From the NCBI GenBank assembly GCA_903896505.1, contig CAITXU010000218.1:1-54440 (forward strand): a DNA stretch of 54,440 bases, given 5' to 3'. Positions 8,523 to 17,585 of the stretch are shown piece after piece. A program made the translations under genes and the position numbers. The notes under the pieces are model-generated. The model worked only from the letters and a program-made list of their open reading frames with translations. It did not search any database and had not been told where the DNA came from. The stretch's first letter is position 1. Every line of letters starts with the position of its first letter. The DNA is from an uncultured Verrucomicrobiota bacterium. GTDB lineage: Bacteria > Verrucomicrobiota > Verrucomicrobiia > Limisphaerales > UBA9464.

Positions 8523-10019
8523 TCAGTAGGCGTTCTCCCTTCGGACGAACGTGAGGAACATGATGTAGAAATCCAGGAGCGGTGTCCAATTTTCCAAATA
8601 GTACAGGTCGTATCGGACACGTTCGGTTAAATCGGTGTCTCCTCGAAGTCCGTTGACCTGGGCCCAGCCGGTGATGCCCGGTTTGGTGGCAAGGCGGGCA
8701 TTGTAATGGGGAATGTCGTAACGGAACTGGGCGATGAGTTCCGGACGCTCAGGTCGGGGACCCACCAAGCTCATGTCTCCCTTCAGCACATTCCAGAATT
8801 GGGGAACCTCGTCGAGATTGAGGTTACGAAGTACCGAGCCAATTTTCAGCCGGCGGTCGTCATTCTTGGTCGACCAGCCTGTGCCAGCCTTTTCGGCATC
8901 TAACTTCATGCTCCGCAGCTTGTAAATTCGAAAGCTTCTGCCGTTTCGACCTGTTCGAACCTGACTATAAAAAATCGGCCCCGGGGATTCGAGATAGATC
9001 AAGACCCCGCAAACGAAAATGATGGGGATCGACAACACCAATCCGACAAGACTCCCAACCATGTCAATGGTGCGCTTGATGAGCTGGTTGGCCGCATGGT
9101 CCAGAGGCAGAGCCGAGACGCCCATAATCGGGACGCCGCTGATGGTTTCCAAGTGAAGCCCGGACACCAGAATCTGGAAGTAGGAGGGAATGACTTTGAA
9201 CTGAATCAGCTCTCGTTCACAGAAATTGCTCAACGACACGATCTCATTCAATGCCATGTCCGGTTCAGCCAAAACGATGATGTGAATCGATTCCCGCACA
9301 ACAATATCGCGGAGCTGATTGAAGTTGCCCAATGACCGGACCGAGGGAATTCCAGAAGGAGTCAAGGGCTTGTTGGGAGCCTCCACGTAACCGACAAGAC
9401 TGTAAGGATGGGAATGGTCCGTATAAATATTGTCAAATAGATGGTGGACGTTCTTGCTCCAGCCGACGAAAAGGATGTTTTGCCGAAGCCCTCGGGCGGC
9501 CACTTCATTTTGAAGAAGACTGTGGAAAATACCCCGCCAGGTCAGCACGGAAAGGTTTACCGAAACAAACGAGCAAATCATGTAAAGCCGTGAGATGCTG
9601 GGATTGAAAACCACCGCCTGACTGACAACAAAATAAACGACCAGCCACATGTATGTACCGCCGATAAAGGTCCGCACGACCTGACGATAGCGGAGCAGAT
9701 TCTGTCTACGGTACAGTCCAAGATTCAGAAGGGTAACAAAGAGAATGATGGCACCGATCGCTATTAAATTGAAATAGTCGGTTAGTGATACTCCGCCGTT
9801 ATCGCCGCTGGTCCACCAGGTGGGCACGAGCGGGATCCATCCCGACCTGAATCGAAGCCAGAACCCGAGGACGAGTCCAAACACGATCATAGCGAAGTCG
9901 CCAATCATGGTCAGCGACAAGGTGCTGTCGGCAAACAATTGACGAGAGCGCCCCTCGGAATGGTTTGCCGAAAAACCTTCGGTTTTCAATGGCGACGGTC
10001 GAGGCTGGGGTTGATTCAC
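8523..10019 (-). CDS. Undecaprenyl-phosphate sugar phosphotransferase (exopolysaccharide initiator)
   Basis: A polyprenyl glycosylphosphotransferase of the WcaJ/EpsC type, which loads the first sugar-1-phosphate onto the lipid carrier in capsule or exopolysaccharide assembly. The N-terminal half has four to five membrane spans and a CoA-binding-like domain (NILFVGWSKNVHHLF). The C-terminal catalytic bacterial sugar transferase domain shows KRTIDMVGSLVGLVLSIP, SPGPIFYSQVRTGRNGR, YKLRSM, LDEVPQFWNVLKGDMSLVGP and RPERPEL, then KPGITGWAQVNG. The start is uncertain: GTG at 10019 (498 residues) is chosen, with ATG at 9908 and TTG at 10097 possible. No other capsule genes sit next to it apart from the DegT aminotransferase about 6 kb away. 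The sugar specificity is not readable from sequence. Confidence 0.92.
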   Translation of the reverse strand: MNQPQPRPSPLKTEGFSANHSEGRSRQLFADSTLSLTMIGDFAMIVFGLVLGFWLRFRSGWIPLVPTWWTSGDNGGVSLTDYFNLIAIGAIILFVTLLNLGLYRRQNLLRYRQVVRTFIGGTYMWLVVYFVVSQAVVFNPSISRLYMICSFVSVNLSVLTWRGIFHSLLQNEVAARGLRQNILFVGWSKNVHHLFDNIYTDHSHPYSLVGYVEAPNKPLTPSGIPSVRSLGNFNQLRDIVVRESIHIIVLAEPDMALNEIVSLSNFCERELIQFKVIPSYFQILVSGLHLETISGVPIMGVSALPLDHAANQLIKRTIDMVGSLVGLVLSIPIIFVCGVLIYLESPGPIFYSQVRTGRNGRSFRIYKLRSMKLDAEKAGTGWSTKNDDRRLKIGSVLRNLNLDEVPQFWNVLKGDMSLVGPRPERPELIAQFRYDIPHYNARLATKPGITGWAQVNGLRGDTDLTERVRYDLYYLENWTPLLDFYIMFLTFVRRENAY

Positions 10020-10245
10020 AATTAGATCGGAGTCCGTTATTGGTCCAGAAAGGCCCCGAATGGGCCGACAACCTCGTCTGGTCTTATCCAACGGCAAGCC
10101 AACCCGGGCCTGGCTGCAAATCCTTCAGCCCGTTTGGCGCGATAGACCTAGCAAAAGGACGATGACTACGCAAGTCCCCGGATAGGGATGATACCGTGTT
10201 GCGATAAGGCGTTGGGATTTCGTTGCTCCTTGAAGAGCCTGCCAT

Positions 10246-11427
10246 TCATATTTCGTTTTCCTCGAGAAACTGTCTCCCCCATCGATTGGCGAGCGTCGCA
10301 AGGATACTAAAGGCAGCCCTTCGACGGGCTGGAAGATGGCGGTGGTAAATGGCGTTGAACTCGATCACCGGTTGTCCACCTCGACGACGCTTGAAATCAC
10401 CAGCGCCGGAACTGTAGTTGAGTAGCCATCGGCGCTCCGCCAGTCGCTGGAGGAGCATGGAGACTAGATGGCGATAAAGTCCGAGTTCAGACGGGAGGGT
10501 CGTGTCATACCCGATGAACGGAGTCGACGTGGTCTGGCCTGAAGTAAAACACGCGAAGATTCCGTCCAAACGACCTGAGGCATGGCGCAGACCGCGAAAC
10601 TCCAGCCATCCTTCCCGCCACGCACGTGCGACAAAAACCTCAGAATATTGAGGATTCAGCCACGAATGCTTCTCCAAGTACAGTTGACGATAAAGATCGG
10701 TAATTCGCGGTAAATCCTGCGGCTGGATTTGGTTGTGTTCGACCACCTGGTAATCGACCAATTGCGCAAGGCTCTTCAAATCCCGTTTGACGGTGCTCTT
10801 TTGGAGATAGTCCCTGGTTCGACCGTCAAAAAAGTAGATTTGTCGGCTGGTGACCAGATCGTAACCGGCGGCCTCGAATGCTCCCGGAAGAGACGGCTCC
10901 TCGAACCCGTGAACGTTTTTCACCAGCACGGCGTGGTCTGGAAAGGCAGAGACGAGGGTCCTAGTGACAGCTTCAACCGAGGAGCCCATTCCGGGCTCAT
11001 GGAGATTGGTCGAGAACAACCAACTGCTCCATTGAGCCACCCGGTCTGCCTGCGCGATACGGAGGATTAAGTCCAATGCGAGAAGCCCAATCCTTGCGAC
11101 CCTGCGTTGCGCCAGGCCGGGTACCAGAGACAACTCCGCCTGCGGATACGTCACATATTGGGTATGCAACGAGCAAGGGTAGGAATTCCCCTCCCGACGA
11201 TCGTTGATGGTCAGTGGCCACCAACGGTCCTCATGGCATACGATTCCAGGGCGGGTGCGTAAATTTGGAGCACAAATTTTCGAGCCGTGCCGCAGGACTC
11301 CCTGCCAATAGGCTTGCCGTCCCGAATTCAATCCTGCCAGACGAGCTTCGGCCGCCCCGCCAAACTTGATTTCCGCCGGTTGCAGCGCCGGTTCAGGAGT
11401 CAAGGTGGGCAATGTAGAAGCTGCCAT
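10246..11427 (-). CDS. GNAT/FemAB-like N-acyltransferase overlapping the BtaA-like gene
   Basis: About 393 residues. The C-terminal part carries the pattern of GNAT proteins of the BioF2/CelD/FemAB type: FIGYDTTLPSELGLYRHLVSMLLQ, then LLNYSSGAGDFKRRRGG, where the SxGxxxFKxxxG core is typical. The N-terminal half is less conserved. The reading frame extends further 5' inside the btaA-like gene, but the first plausible start after that overlap is ATG at 11427 (a 35-base overlap); TTG codons at 11412 and 11403 are alternatives. The overlap implies translational coupling to the BtaA-like enzyme. That context suggests a lipid-linked amino or hydroxyl group as acyl acceptor, for example the amino group of diacylglyceryl-homoserine. 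This role is inferred, not shown by the sequence. Confidence 0.72.
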   Translation of the reverse strand: MAASTLPTLTPEPALQPAEIKFGGAAEARLAGLNSGRQAYWQGVLRHGSKICAPNLRTRPGIVCHEDRWWPLTINDRREGNSYPCSLHTQYVTYPQAELSLVPGLAQRRVARIGLLALDLILRIAQADRVAQWSSWLFSTNLHEPGMGSSVEAVTRTLVSAFPDHAVLVKNVHGFEEPSLPGAFEAAGYDLVTSRQIYFFDGRTRDYLQKSTVKRDLKSLAQLVDYQVVEHNQIQPQDLPRITDLYRQLYLEKHSWLNPQYSEVFVARAWREGWLEFRGLRHASGRLDGIFACFTSGQTTSTPFIGYDTTLPSELGLYRHLVSMLLQRLAERRWLLNYSSGAGDFKRRRGGQPVIEFNAIYHRHLPARRRAAFSILATLANRWGRQFLEENEI

Positions 11428-12589
11428 ACGTGTGGACGCGATCCCGGCGATGGCAGTCGCTTGCCTTGGCGTAGTCGTACCGGAGCAGGTCCCGGATTTG
11501 GACCGTTCGACCGCCACGATGAACCCGAATCGGGTCGACATAATCGACATGAAATCCGCCACTTCTCCAAAGGATACGCGAACCCGGTCGGGCCTTATCC
11601 ATCAAGGCCTGCCATTCGTCCGCGAGTGCCTGTGGGAACTCGTGGCTGAGCCAGTCCATATGATCAAGGAGTACGAACCGAGACAGGGTCCCTGGTAATT
11701 GGCGAACGACGCTGGTCAGATCGCCGGTATGAACCTGAATCCGGTCCACCAAACCGTTCTTGAGACGCTCAAAATTCTCCCGGACCAGATAACCGGGGCA
11801 GCAGGTAGGGGAATACCGCCCAAAAAGGTAAACCCGCCAGAAGTAATTGTCCGCCGTCGGCAACTGGGTGAAAACGGCCTCGATGGAAGCCTCCATAAAA
11901 TCAGCCACAGTTTGGGACGTTGTCTTTTCCAGGTAGTCACGTTGGGCCTTGGGAACCCCGAGCATACTTAGGAGGACATCGGTTCGCAGTGCACGTTTGA
12001 GCGCCGGATTCCACAAACGGTCTTTGACCTGACCAAAATAGATTTCCCGCTGCTGTTCGAGAGAGGTGGCGGAAAACAGGCTGAGAGCATCCGCGTGGAC
12101 GCGGGCAAACTTGAAATACTTCATCATCAGCCGTGCGAACAGGCCTGTCGTGCCATGATGATAAAACGACGCCTCGGGCCGCCGCCTGGAGAAATAGTGT
12201 TGGTGAGAGTCCCAGTAATTTTGAGCGGACAAGGAGAGCCCGGACCGAAGCCGCTGTACATACCAACGCGGGAAATCCGGATGTCCCCCATCGCCAAACA
12301 GACTGAAGAATTCCTCGAAGGCCAATTGGCGAATGCCGGCCATCTTTAACTCCAGAAGGGCGTTCTGCCGGAAATTCATGTCGACCGAATGAATCGACCG
12401 CGGGCCGTCGAGGGCATAATCCAACGCGTTGCACCCAGCCGAGGTGATGAGGACGACATCATCATCAGGCCCCAGTTCCATCACCTCCCTGTCGAGGCGT
12501 GGGTCCTCCCAACAAGCGTTGTAAACGAGGTTCTTCCCGTGTGCTAGGGCGAAAACCCGCCGATTGGTCCACCGTGCTAGATTCTTCAT
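11393..12589 (-). CDS. btaA: BtaA-like diacylglycerol 3-amino-3-carboxypropyl transferase (DUF3419)
   Basis: A 398-residue DUF3419 protein. BtaA moves the 3-amino-3-carboxypropyl group of S-adenosylmethionine onto diacylglycerol, giving diacylglyceryl-homoserine, the precursor of betaine lipids used when phosphate is scarce. Family landmarks are YNACWEDPRLDREVM near residue 20, VVLITSAGCNALDYAL, VDMNFRQNALLELKM, then FVLLDHMDWLSHEFPQAL and ARPGSRILWRSGG near the C-terminus. The ATG at 12589 (MKNLARWTNRR) matches the family N-terminus; an in-frame extension to 12733 has no family similarity and would overlap the divergent methyltransferase. The usual partner BtaB methyltransferase is not recognisable nearby, and a GNAT gene overlaps the 3' end instead. 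Assignment to the family is strong, exact product less so. Confidence 0.85.
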   Translation of the reverse strand: MKNLARWTNRRVFALAHGKNLVYNACWEDPRLDREVMELGPDDDVVLITSAGCNALDYALDGPRSIHSVDMNFRQNALLELKMAGIRQLAFEEFFSLFGDGGHPDFPRWYVQRLRSGLSLSAQNYWDSHQHYFSRRRPEASFYHHGTTGLFARLMMKYFKFARVHADALSLFSATSLEQQREIYFGQVKDRLWNPALKRALRTDVLLSMLGVPKAQRDYLEKTTSQTVADFMEASIEAVFTQLPTADNYFWRVYLFGRYSPTCCPGYLVRENFERLKNGLVDRIQVHTGDLTSVVRQLPGTLSRFVLLDHMDWLSHEFPQALADEWQALMDKARPGSRILWRSGGFHVDYVDPIRVHRGGRTVQIRDLLRYDYAKASDCHRRDRVHTYGSFYIAHLDS

Positions 12590-12732
12590 GACAATACCGG
12601 AACGCGGGGAAGTCAGATGATGTTCCTTCGTTTTCCGTTTCCCCGGGAGGCAGACGGTCGTTTGAGGACCACTGCCGCACGGGATTCCGCACGGGAGGAA
12701 CCAAACCGTCAAGGTCCTGATGTGGTTTTGCA

Positions 12733-13518
12733 ATGAAAACGACCTTGCAAGTTCCCCGGCACCCCCAAACTTTGGCCAGGTCCATGCCTGATGACTCCTC
12801 CCCGGGGACGGTTGCCCTGGGTCTCAAATATGCCCGCTTTGCTCTCCATACGCTCCAAACGAACGGCTGGCGACGGACGATGGTGAATTTCGCTTCCGAA
12901 ATCGCCTTCGATCTCAAGTATGGGACCCGTACCTGGCTGCCCCATGACCTTTCCCGGCTCGAGACAACGGCTGGTTCCAAAACGGATGGAGTCCAATATC
13001 AGGGAACAAATCCGAAACTCGCCCGACGACTCCTGTCGCAGTTGCCGTGCGAATCCCGTTCCGCCCACTTTGTGGATTATGGTTGCGGGAAAGGACGCGG
13101 TTTATTGCTGGGAATTGAGGCCGGCTTCCAACGGCTGACCGGTGTCGAATTTGCTCCTCAACTGGCCGTACAAGGCCGTGCCAACCTCGCCCGGGCAAAG
13201 CGACTGCCACCTGTCCAGACACCATCCATTGAGGTCATGGACGCCGCCGAGTACGATCCTCCGCCCGGCCCTTTGGTTGCTTTCCTCTACAATCCATTCC
13301 GCGGCGAGACCTTGGAACGGGTGGTCCAAAACCTAACCCGCCATGCGGCGCAGTCCCGGACTCAGCTCTGGGTGGTCTATGTCAACCCGCAGGAATTGGA
13401 CCGCTTTATACGCATCGGTTGGAGGATCGACCATGAAATCCAAAGAAACGAAACCCTTCTTGGGGTTATCTTAACGCCACCGATGATTTCTTCTCAATCG
13501 TCTGCTGTGGCCAAATGA
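12733..13518 (+). CDS. Class I SAM-dependent methyltransferase
   Basis: 261 residues. The SAM-binding motif I is FVDYGCGKGRGLLLG near residue 113, with an acidic end of strand two at LTGVEFAPQLA. FLYNPFRGETLERVVQNL occupies motif IV, where FxxPF is common in a widespread group of uncharacterised methyltransferases. About 60 residues precede the Rossmann domain, so a start at the internal ATG (12784) is also possible. It is transcribed divergently from the btaA-like gene with a 143-base gap, which may hold promoters for both. It does not resemble BtaB closely enough to be called the betaine-lipid N-methylase, although the position makes that worth testing. Substrate unknown. Confidence 0.75.
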   Translation: MKTTLQVPRHPQTLARSMPDDSSPGTVALGLKYARFALHTLQTNGWRRTMVNFASEIAFDLKYGTRTWLPHDLSRLETTAGSKTDGVQYQGTNPKLARRLLSQLPCESRSAHFVDYGCGKGRGLLLGIEAGFQRLTGVEFAPQLAVQGRANLARAKRLPPVQTPSIEVMDAAEYDPPPGPLVAFLYNPFRGETLERVVQNLTRHAAQSRTQLWVVYVNPQELDRFIRIGWRIDHEIQRNETLLGVILTPPMISSQSSAVAK

Positions 13519-13628
13519 AACTGGGATACAACCAGTTGTGGGTCGGCATCGAACTCATCCCCTACTGATTGTAGTTTTCCCTGCTGTTTCTTGTTGTCAG
13601 GCCCTCCCGCTCGCCGCATGTTGTCCAC

Positions 13629-15053
13629 GTGATTGATCACGTTTCTTCCCTCCCTGGAACGGTTCTGCCCCGTGTGAGTCATTCTCCAAAACCCAGCCGA
13701 TCCGCGGACAGGAAATCGGCCTTAAGGTCCTCGAAAGCCAAGAATTACGTTCTGGATACCAATGTCCTCCTCCATGACCCGGATGCCCTGCTGCATTTCG
13801 AGGATAATCATGTCTTGCTGCCCATTGAGGTCCTGGAAGAAATCGATAAGTTTAAACGGGAGACCAGCGAGCGAGGCCAGAACGCCCGATCGGTGAGTCG
13901 GCTTCTCGATCAATTGCGGAGTCGTGGTTCCCTCAGCGCGGGAGTGCCATTGGAGAATGGGGGGACATTGCGCATTCTGTTCACCCAGGATCAGGCTGCC
14001 GCAAAGCGCCCGGCCGATACAGAGCTGCTGGCCCCGTCGGTTGACAATCGAATCCTATTTCATGCGTTGGCGGTGCGGGGAGTCCAGCCCAAGACCCCGA
14101 CGATTCTCGTCACCAAGGACATCAATCTCCGCCTGAAGGCAGATGTCTACGGACTTTTGGCCGAGGATTACGAAACGGATCGGGTCAACCTCAAGGATCT
14201 TTACACAGGGATGTTCGATCTGGCTGTGCCGCCGGGCCAGTTGTCCGAATTCAGGTCACGGGGGGAACTTGTCTTGCCGCCCAATCAGCGTCGGAGTCCA
14301 AACGAATATTGCACGGTATCGGCCGAATCCGAACCCAAGCGCACCATGCTCGGGCGCGTGGACGCATCGGCACAAAAGCTGGTTCTGCTGCACGACTGCC
14401 ATAGCGTGTGGGGTATCAAGCCGAGGACTCGCGAACAGCACTTTGCTCTGGATGCACTGCTGGATGAAAAAATCCGACTGGTCACTCTGATGGGCAAGGC
14501 GGGCACTGGAAAAACCCTTTTGGCCTTGGCCGCCGGGTTGAAGCGCACCGTCAACGACCGGGAATTCCGACGGCTGATCGTGGCCAGGCCGACCATCTCG
14601 ATGGGCAAGGAGCTTGGCTTTTTGCCGGGTTCCCTCGAGGAAAAGCTTTCCCCCTGGATGCAGCCGATTCACGACGCCCTGGAATTGTTGGGGGACCTCA
14701 ACATGGGACAGGAGTCGCGGCGTTCTGCGGACCTTCTTCGTACCGGGGTGATCGTCGTCGAAGCTCTCAGTTACATTCGGGGTCGAAGCATCGCCAATCA
14801 GTTCATGATCGTCGATGAGGCCCAAAATCTAACCCCTTTGGAGGCAAAGACCATTCTGACGCGGGTCGGCCAGGGCACGAAAATAGTGCTGACGGGGGAC
14901 CCCTACCAAATCGACAATCCATACGTCGACGCGGCCAGCAACGGGTTCAGTTACGTCGCCAATCGATTCCGCGACCAATCGATTGCCGCCCACATCGAAC
15001 TGTCACGTGGCGAGCGAAGCGAACTGGCGGAGGTTTCCGCCAACATTCTTTGA
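13629..15053 (+). CDS. PhoH family protein with N-terminal PIN domain (PhoH2/YlaK type)
   Basis: 474 residues. An N-terminal PIN ribonuclease domain begins at VLDTNVLLHDPDAL (Asp near residue 43) with LLPIEVLEEIDKFK and later acidic residues in ILVTKDINLR. The C-terminal PhoH ATPase has Walker A MGKAGTGKTLLALAAGL near 288-296 and Walker B MIVDEAQNLTPLEAKTILTRVG near 392-400, then VLTGDPYQIDNPYVDAASNG. PIN-PhoH fusions have been described as RNA-unwinding ribonucleases linked to toxin-antitoxin evolution, and they are widespread as chromosomal housekeeping genes. The start is GTG with no Shine-Dalgarno sequence. Its stop overlaps the start of the next gene (TTGA), so translation of the two is probably coupled. 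Confidence 0.93.
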   Translation: MIDHVSSLPGTVLPRVSHSPKPSRSADRKSALRSSKAKNYVLDTNVLLHDPDALLHFEDNHVLLPIEVLEEIDKFKRETSERGQNARSVSRLLDQLRSRGSLSAGVPLENGGTLRILFTQDQAAAKRPADTELLAPSVDNRILFHALAVRGVQPKTPTILVTKDINLRLKADVYGLLAEDYETDRVNLKDLYTGMFDLAVPPGQLSEFRSRGELVLPPNQRRSPNEYCTVSAESEPKRTMLGRVDASAQKLVLLHDCHSVWGIKPRTREQHFALDALLDEKIRLVTLMGKAGTGKTLLALAAGLKRTVNDREFRRLIVARPTISMGKELGFLPGSLEEKLSPWMQPIHDALELLGDLNMGQESRRSADLLRTGVIVVEALSYIRGRSIANQFMIVDEAQNLTPLEAKTILTRVGQGTKIVLTGDPYQIDNPYVDAASNGFSYVANRFRDQSIAAHIELSRGERSELAEVSANIL

Positions 15054-16258
15054 GTTCACCCCGACTGAGGCTCCGGCTCACTGCTGCTGCGGAGAGCATT
15101 ATTCGTCACGGGCACCCGTGGGTTTACAGCGACTCGATCCGCGAACAAAACCGCGACGGCACAACCGGGGAACTGGCGGTCATTTACGACCGCAACGACC
15201 GCTTTCTGGCCATTGGACTGTACGATGCCGTTTCGCCGCTCCGGGTCAGGATTCTCCACTCGGGAAAGCCGGTGAATTTGGACACGCCCTGGTGGACCCA
15301 ACACCTTCGCAAAGCCCTGGATCGACGGAGCGCTCTCCGGACACCGGAAACAACCGGGTATCGCCTGATTCATGGCGAAAGCGATGGCTGGCCAGGTTTG
15401 GTTCTGGACCGCTATGGCGATGTTCTCGTCTTAAAACTTTACACTGGTGCTTGGCTGCCACGTTTGGACGAGATAGCGGCGTTGATTGCCACCGAATGTC
15501 GACCGGCCCGATTGATTCTCCGGTTGAGCCGAAATTTGCAGGAGGATGCGGCCCGGTCAGGACGCACCGACGGAAGCATCCTGGTGGGAGAGACCGGCCC
15601 TGGGTTGGCCCTTTTTAAGGAAAATGGGCTCACGTTTGAAGCCGATGTGTTGAAAGGTCAAAAGACCGGGTTCTTTCTCGACCAGCGGGATAACCGGCAC
15701 ATTGTCGAAGGGATCAGCTCCGGAGCTGAAGTCCTCAATGCCTTCAGCTTTTCCGGCGGCTTCAGTTTGTATGCCGCCCGGGGGGGGGCGCGGCGGGTCA
15801 CCGACCTCGATATCTCCCGCCATGCGCTGGATTCGGGAGAGCGAAACTTTGCCCTGAACCAGACGTCGCCCCCTGTGCAAGCCTGTTTGCGGGAGGCTCT
15901 TCAAGTGGATGTTTTCGCCTGGCTGCGAAACTCAGAGCCACGCCAGTTCGACCTCGTGATTCTAGACCCGCCATCCCTTGCCAAACGTGAGGCGGACCGT
16001 CCGGATGCCATCGATGCCTACGCCCGTCTGGCATTTGAAGGAATGCGACGCGTGCGACCCGGTGGCTGGCTTTTGGCAGCATCATGCAGCGCCCATGTCA
16101 AAGCCGATGAATTCTTCGCAACGGTCCGATCGGCCTTGAGCCAGACACCACAGCGTTGGACCGAGGTGCAGACCACCGAGCATCCCGCGGATCATCCCGC
16201 CGACTTCCCAGAAGGCCGGTACCTCAAAGCCATCTACCTGCGGACGAAGCCCAACTAA
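15050..16258 (+). CDS. RlmI-like 23S rRNA (cytosine-C5) methyltransferase
   Basis: 402 residues of the class I rRNA methyltransferase family that includes RlmI (YccW), which methylates a cytosine in 23S rRNA. An N-terminal PUA-like RNA-binding domain is marked by HGHPWVYSDSI. The catalytic domain has TGFFLDQRDNR, then motif I EVLNAFSFSGGFSLYAARGGA, VTDLDISRHALD, motif IV DLVILDPPSLAK, and ASCSAHV carrying the likely catalytic Cys. The start is a TTG at 15050 whose last two bases are the first two of the PhoH stop TGA, an unusually tight overlap. Some 16S and 23S targets differ between family members, so the exact base modified is not certain. Confidence 0.9.
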   Translation: MSSPRLRLRLTAAAESIIRHGHPWVYSDSIREQNRDGTTGELAVIYDRNDRFLAIGLYDAVSPLRVRILHSGKPVNLDTPWWTQHLRKALDRRSALRTPETTGYRLIHGESDGWPGLVLDRYGDVLVLKLYTGAWLPRLDEIAALIATECRPARLILRLSRNLQEDAARSGRTDGSILVGETGPGLALFKENGLTFEADVLKGQKTGFFLDQRDNRHIVEGISSGAEVLNAFSFSGGFSLYAARGGARRVTDLDISRHALDSGERNFALNQTSPPVQACLREALQVDVFAWLRNSEPRQFDLVILDPPSLAKREADRPDAIDAYARLAFEGMRRVRPGGWLLAASCSAHVKADEFFATVRSALSQTPQRWTEVQTTEHPADHPADFPEGRYLKAIYLRTKPN

Positions 16259-16296
16259 GGGAGGTCACTCGTTGAATCAACGGTTCGAAAACAGAC

Positions 16297-16320
16297 AGAG
16301 GGACAGGTCATTTGTCGACA
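16297..16320. repeat. Dispersed AGGGACAGGTCAT element, copy 2
   Basis: AGAGGGACAGGTCATTTGTC lies between the convergent 3' ends of the RlmI-like gene and the DegT aminotransferase gene. The core matches the copies at 8347 and 48627. A small hairpin (GAAGG at 16333, CCTTC at 16345) follows, with no T-run on either strand. Confidence 0.55.
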
Positions 16321-16354
16321 CCGACTCGTGCAGAAGGGCTTGCGCCTTCAGCCT

Positions 16355-17467
16355 TTAGGAGAAAAACGAACGGATGGAATCGATGACCCGGTGGACTTGC
16401 TCGTCACTCAATTCGGGATACATCGGCAGGGGAAGAATCCGGTTGGCGACCCGCTCCGTCACCGGGTAATCCCCGGCCTTCCACCCATAGTCGGCATAGC
16501 AGCGCTGGAGGTGGAGTGGAACCGGGTAATAGATGATCGTGGGTATGCCGTGCCCGCCGAGATGGCTCTGCAAGGCATCGCGGCGGTCCGTTTGGATTGC
16601 GTAGACGTGAAAGACATGGTCGTTGCCCGGAGCGGTCAGGGGAAGCTCCACGGGCAACCCCGCCAACCCGGCATGATATCGGGCGGCAATTTCCCGTCGG
16701 CGTTGATTCCAGGAGGCCAAGTGTCGGAATTTCACCCGGAGCAAGGCAGCCTGCAATTCATCCAGGCGGGTGTTAAACCCATGGGAATCATGGTGGTAGC
16801 GCTGGCTGATCCCATGGACGCGGGATCGGCGAAGCAAGGCGGCGAGTTCGTCGTCCGAGGTCACCAGCATCCCACCATCCCCGCAGGCACCGAGATTTTT
16901 GGTGGGATAGAAACTGAGGCAACCGATGCGTCCCTGGCCCGCCAGGGGGCGACCGCCCGTGCTTGCGCCGATTGCCTGCGCCGTATCTTCGACAACAGGG
17001 AGACCGAACTCCATCAACTCGGAAAGCGGTGCCGCCTGTCCGAATAAGTGCACGGGCAGAATCACCTTGGTTCGCGGGCTCAGGCGACGACGCACCTCGG
17101 TGGCATCCATGGTAAAATAGCGCGGATCGATGTCGGCAAAGACAATTCGAGCACCGAGTTGATGGACGCTTTCGGCTGGAGCGATGTAAGTGAAGGGTGA
17201 GGTGATGACTTCATCCCCCGGGCCAACGCCCAAGGCGTGGAGAGCCAGGGTGAGGGCGTCGGACCCCGAGTTCACCCCGATGCCATGTCGGGCACCGCAA
17301 TAAGCGGCAATTTCGGTTTCGAGCGCCTGGACCTCGGGACCCAGAATGTATCTTCCGCCCTCCAAAACCGTGCAGGCGGCGGCAAGAAGTTCGTCGCGAA
17401 GGTTGTGAAACTGGGCAGCCGGATTGAGGAAGGGGATGGTATTCACCAAAGAGTCGAGAATGAACAA
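16355..17467 (-). CDS. DegT/DnrJ/EryC1/StrS family sugar aminotransferase
   Basis: A PLP-dependent aminotransferase of 370 residues, which usually makes amino sugars for lipopolysaccharide, capsule or glycosylation. It has IPFLNPAAQF at the N-terminus, GVNSGSDALTLALHALG, GDEVITSPFTYIAPAESV, FADIDP and VVEDTAQAIGAS. The PLP lysine lies in LSFYPTKNLGACGDGGMLVT, and RLDELQAALLRVK is the conserved arginine/substrate segment. The start codon taken is TTG at 17467; a GTG at 17446, which would begin just before NTIPFLNP, fits the family N-terminus slightly better. It stands alone on the minus strand. The sugar transferase at 8.5 kb is the only other clear surface-polysaccharide gene in the window. 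Confidence 0.9.
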   Translation of the reverse strand: MFILDSLVNTIPFLNPAAQFHNLRDELLAAACTVLEGGRYILGPEVQALETEIAAYCGARHGIGVNSGSDALTLALHALGVGPGDEVITSPFTYIAPAESVHQLGARIVFADIDPRYFTMDATEVRRRLSPRTKVILPVHLFGQAAPLSELMEFGLPVVEDTAQAIGASTGGRPLAGQGRIGCLSFYPTKNLGACGDGGMLVTSDDELAALLRRSRVHGISQRYHHDSHGFNTRLDELQAALLRVKFRHLASWNQRRREIAARYHAGLAGLPVELPLTAPGNDHVFHVYAIQTDRRDALQSHLGGHGIPTIIYYPVPLHLQRCYADYGWKAGDYPVTERVANRILPLPMYPELSDEQVHRVIDSIRSFFS

Positions 17468-17585
17468 ACTATCGGGTTTGAATCAATCGGCAACCGAACT
17501 CCGACCGGCCACTTCTCCGGCAATTCACCGGTCTTGTTTTGAGTTCGGTGTCATCTGGCCGCCGCCTGTCGAAGTGAACCCATGG

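Noticed and set aside
16333..16349. GAAGG/CCTTC hairpin as a terminator of the DegT gene
   Set aside because: The stem is short and no T-run follows on either strand.
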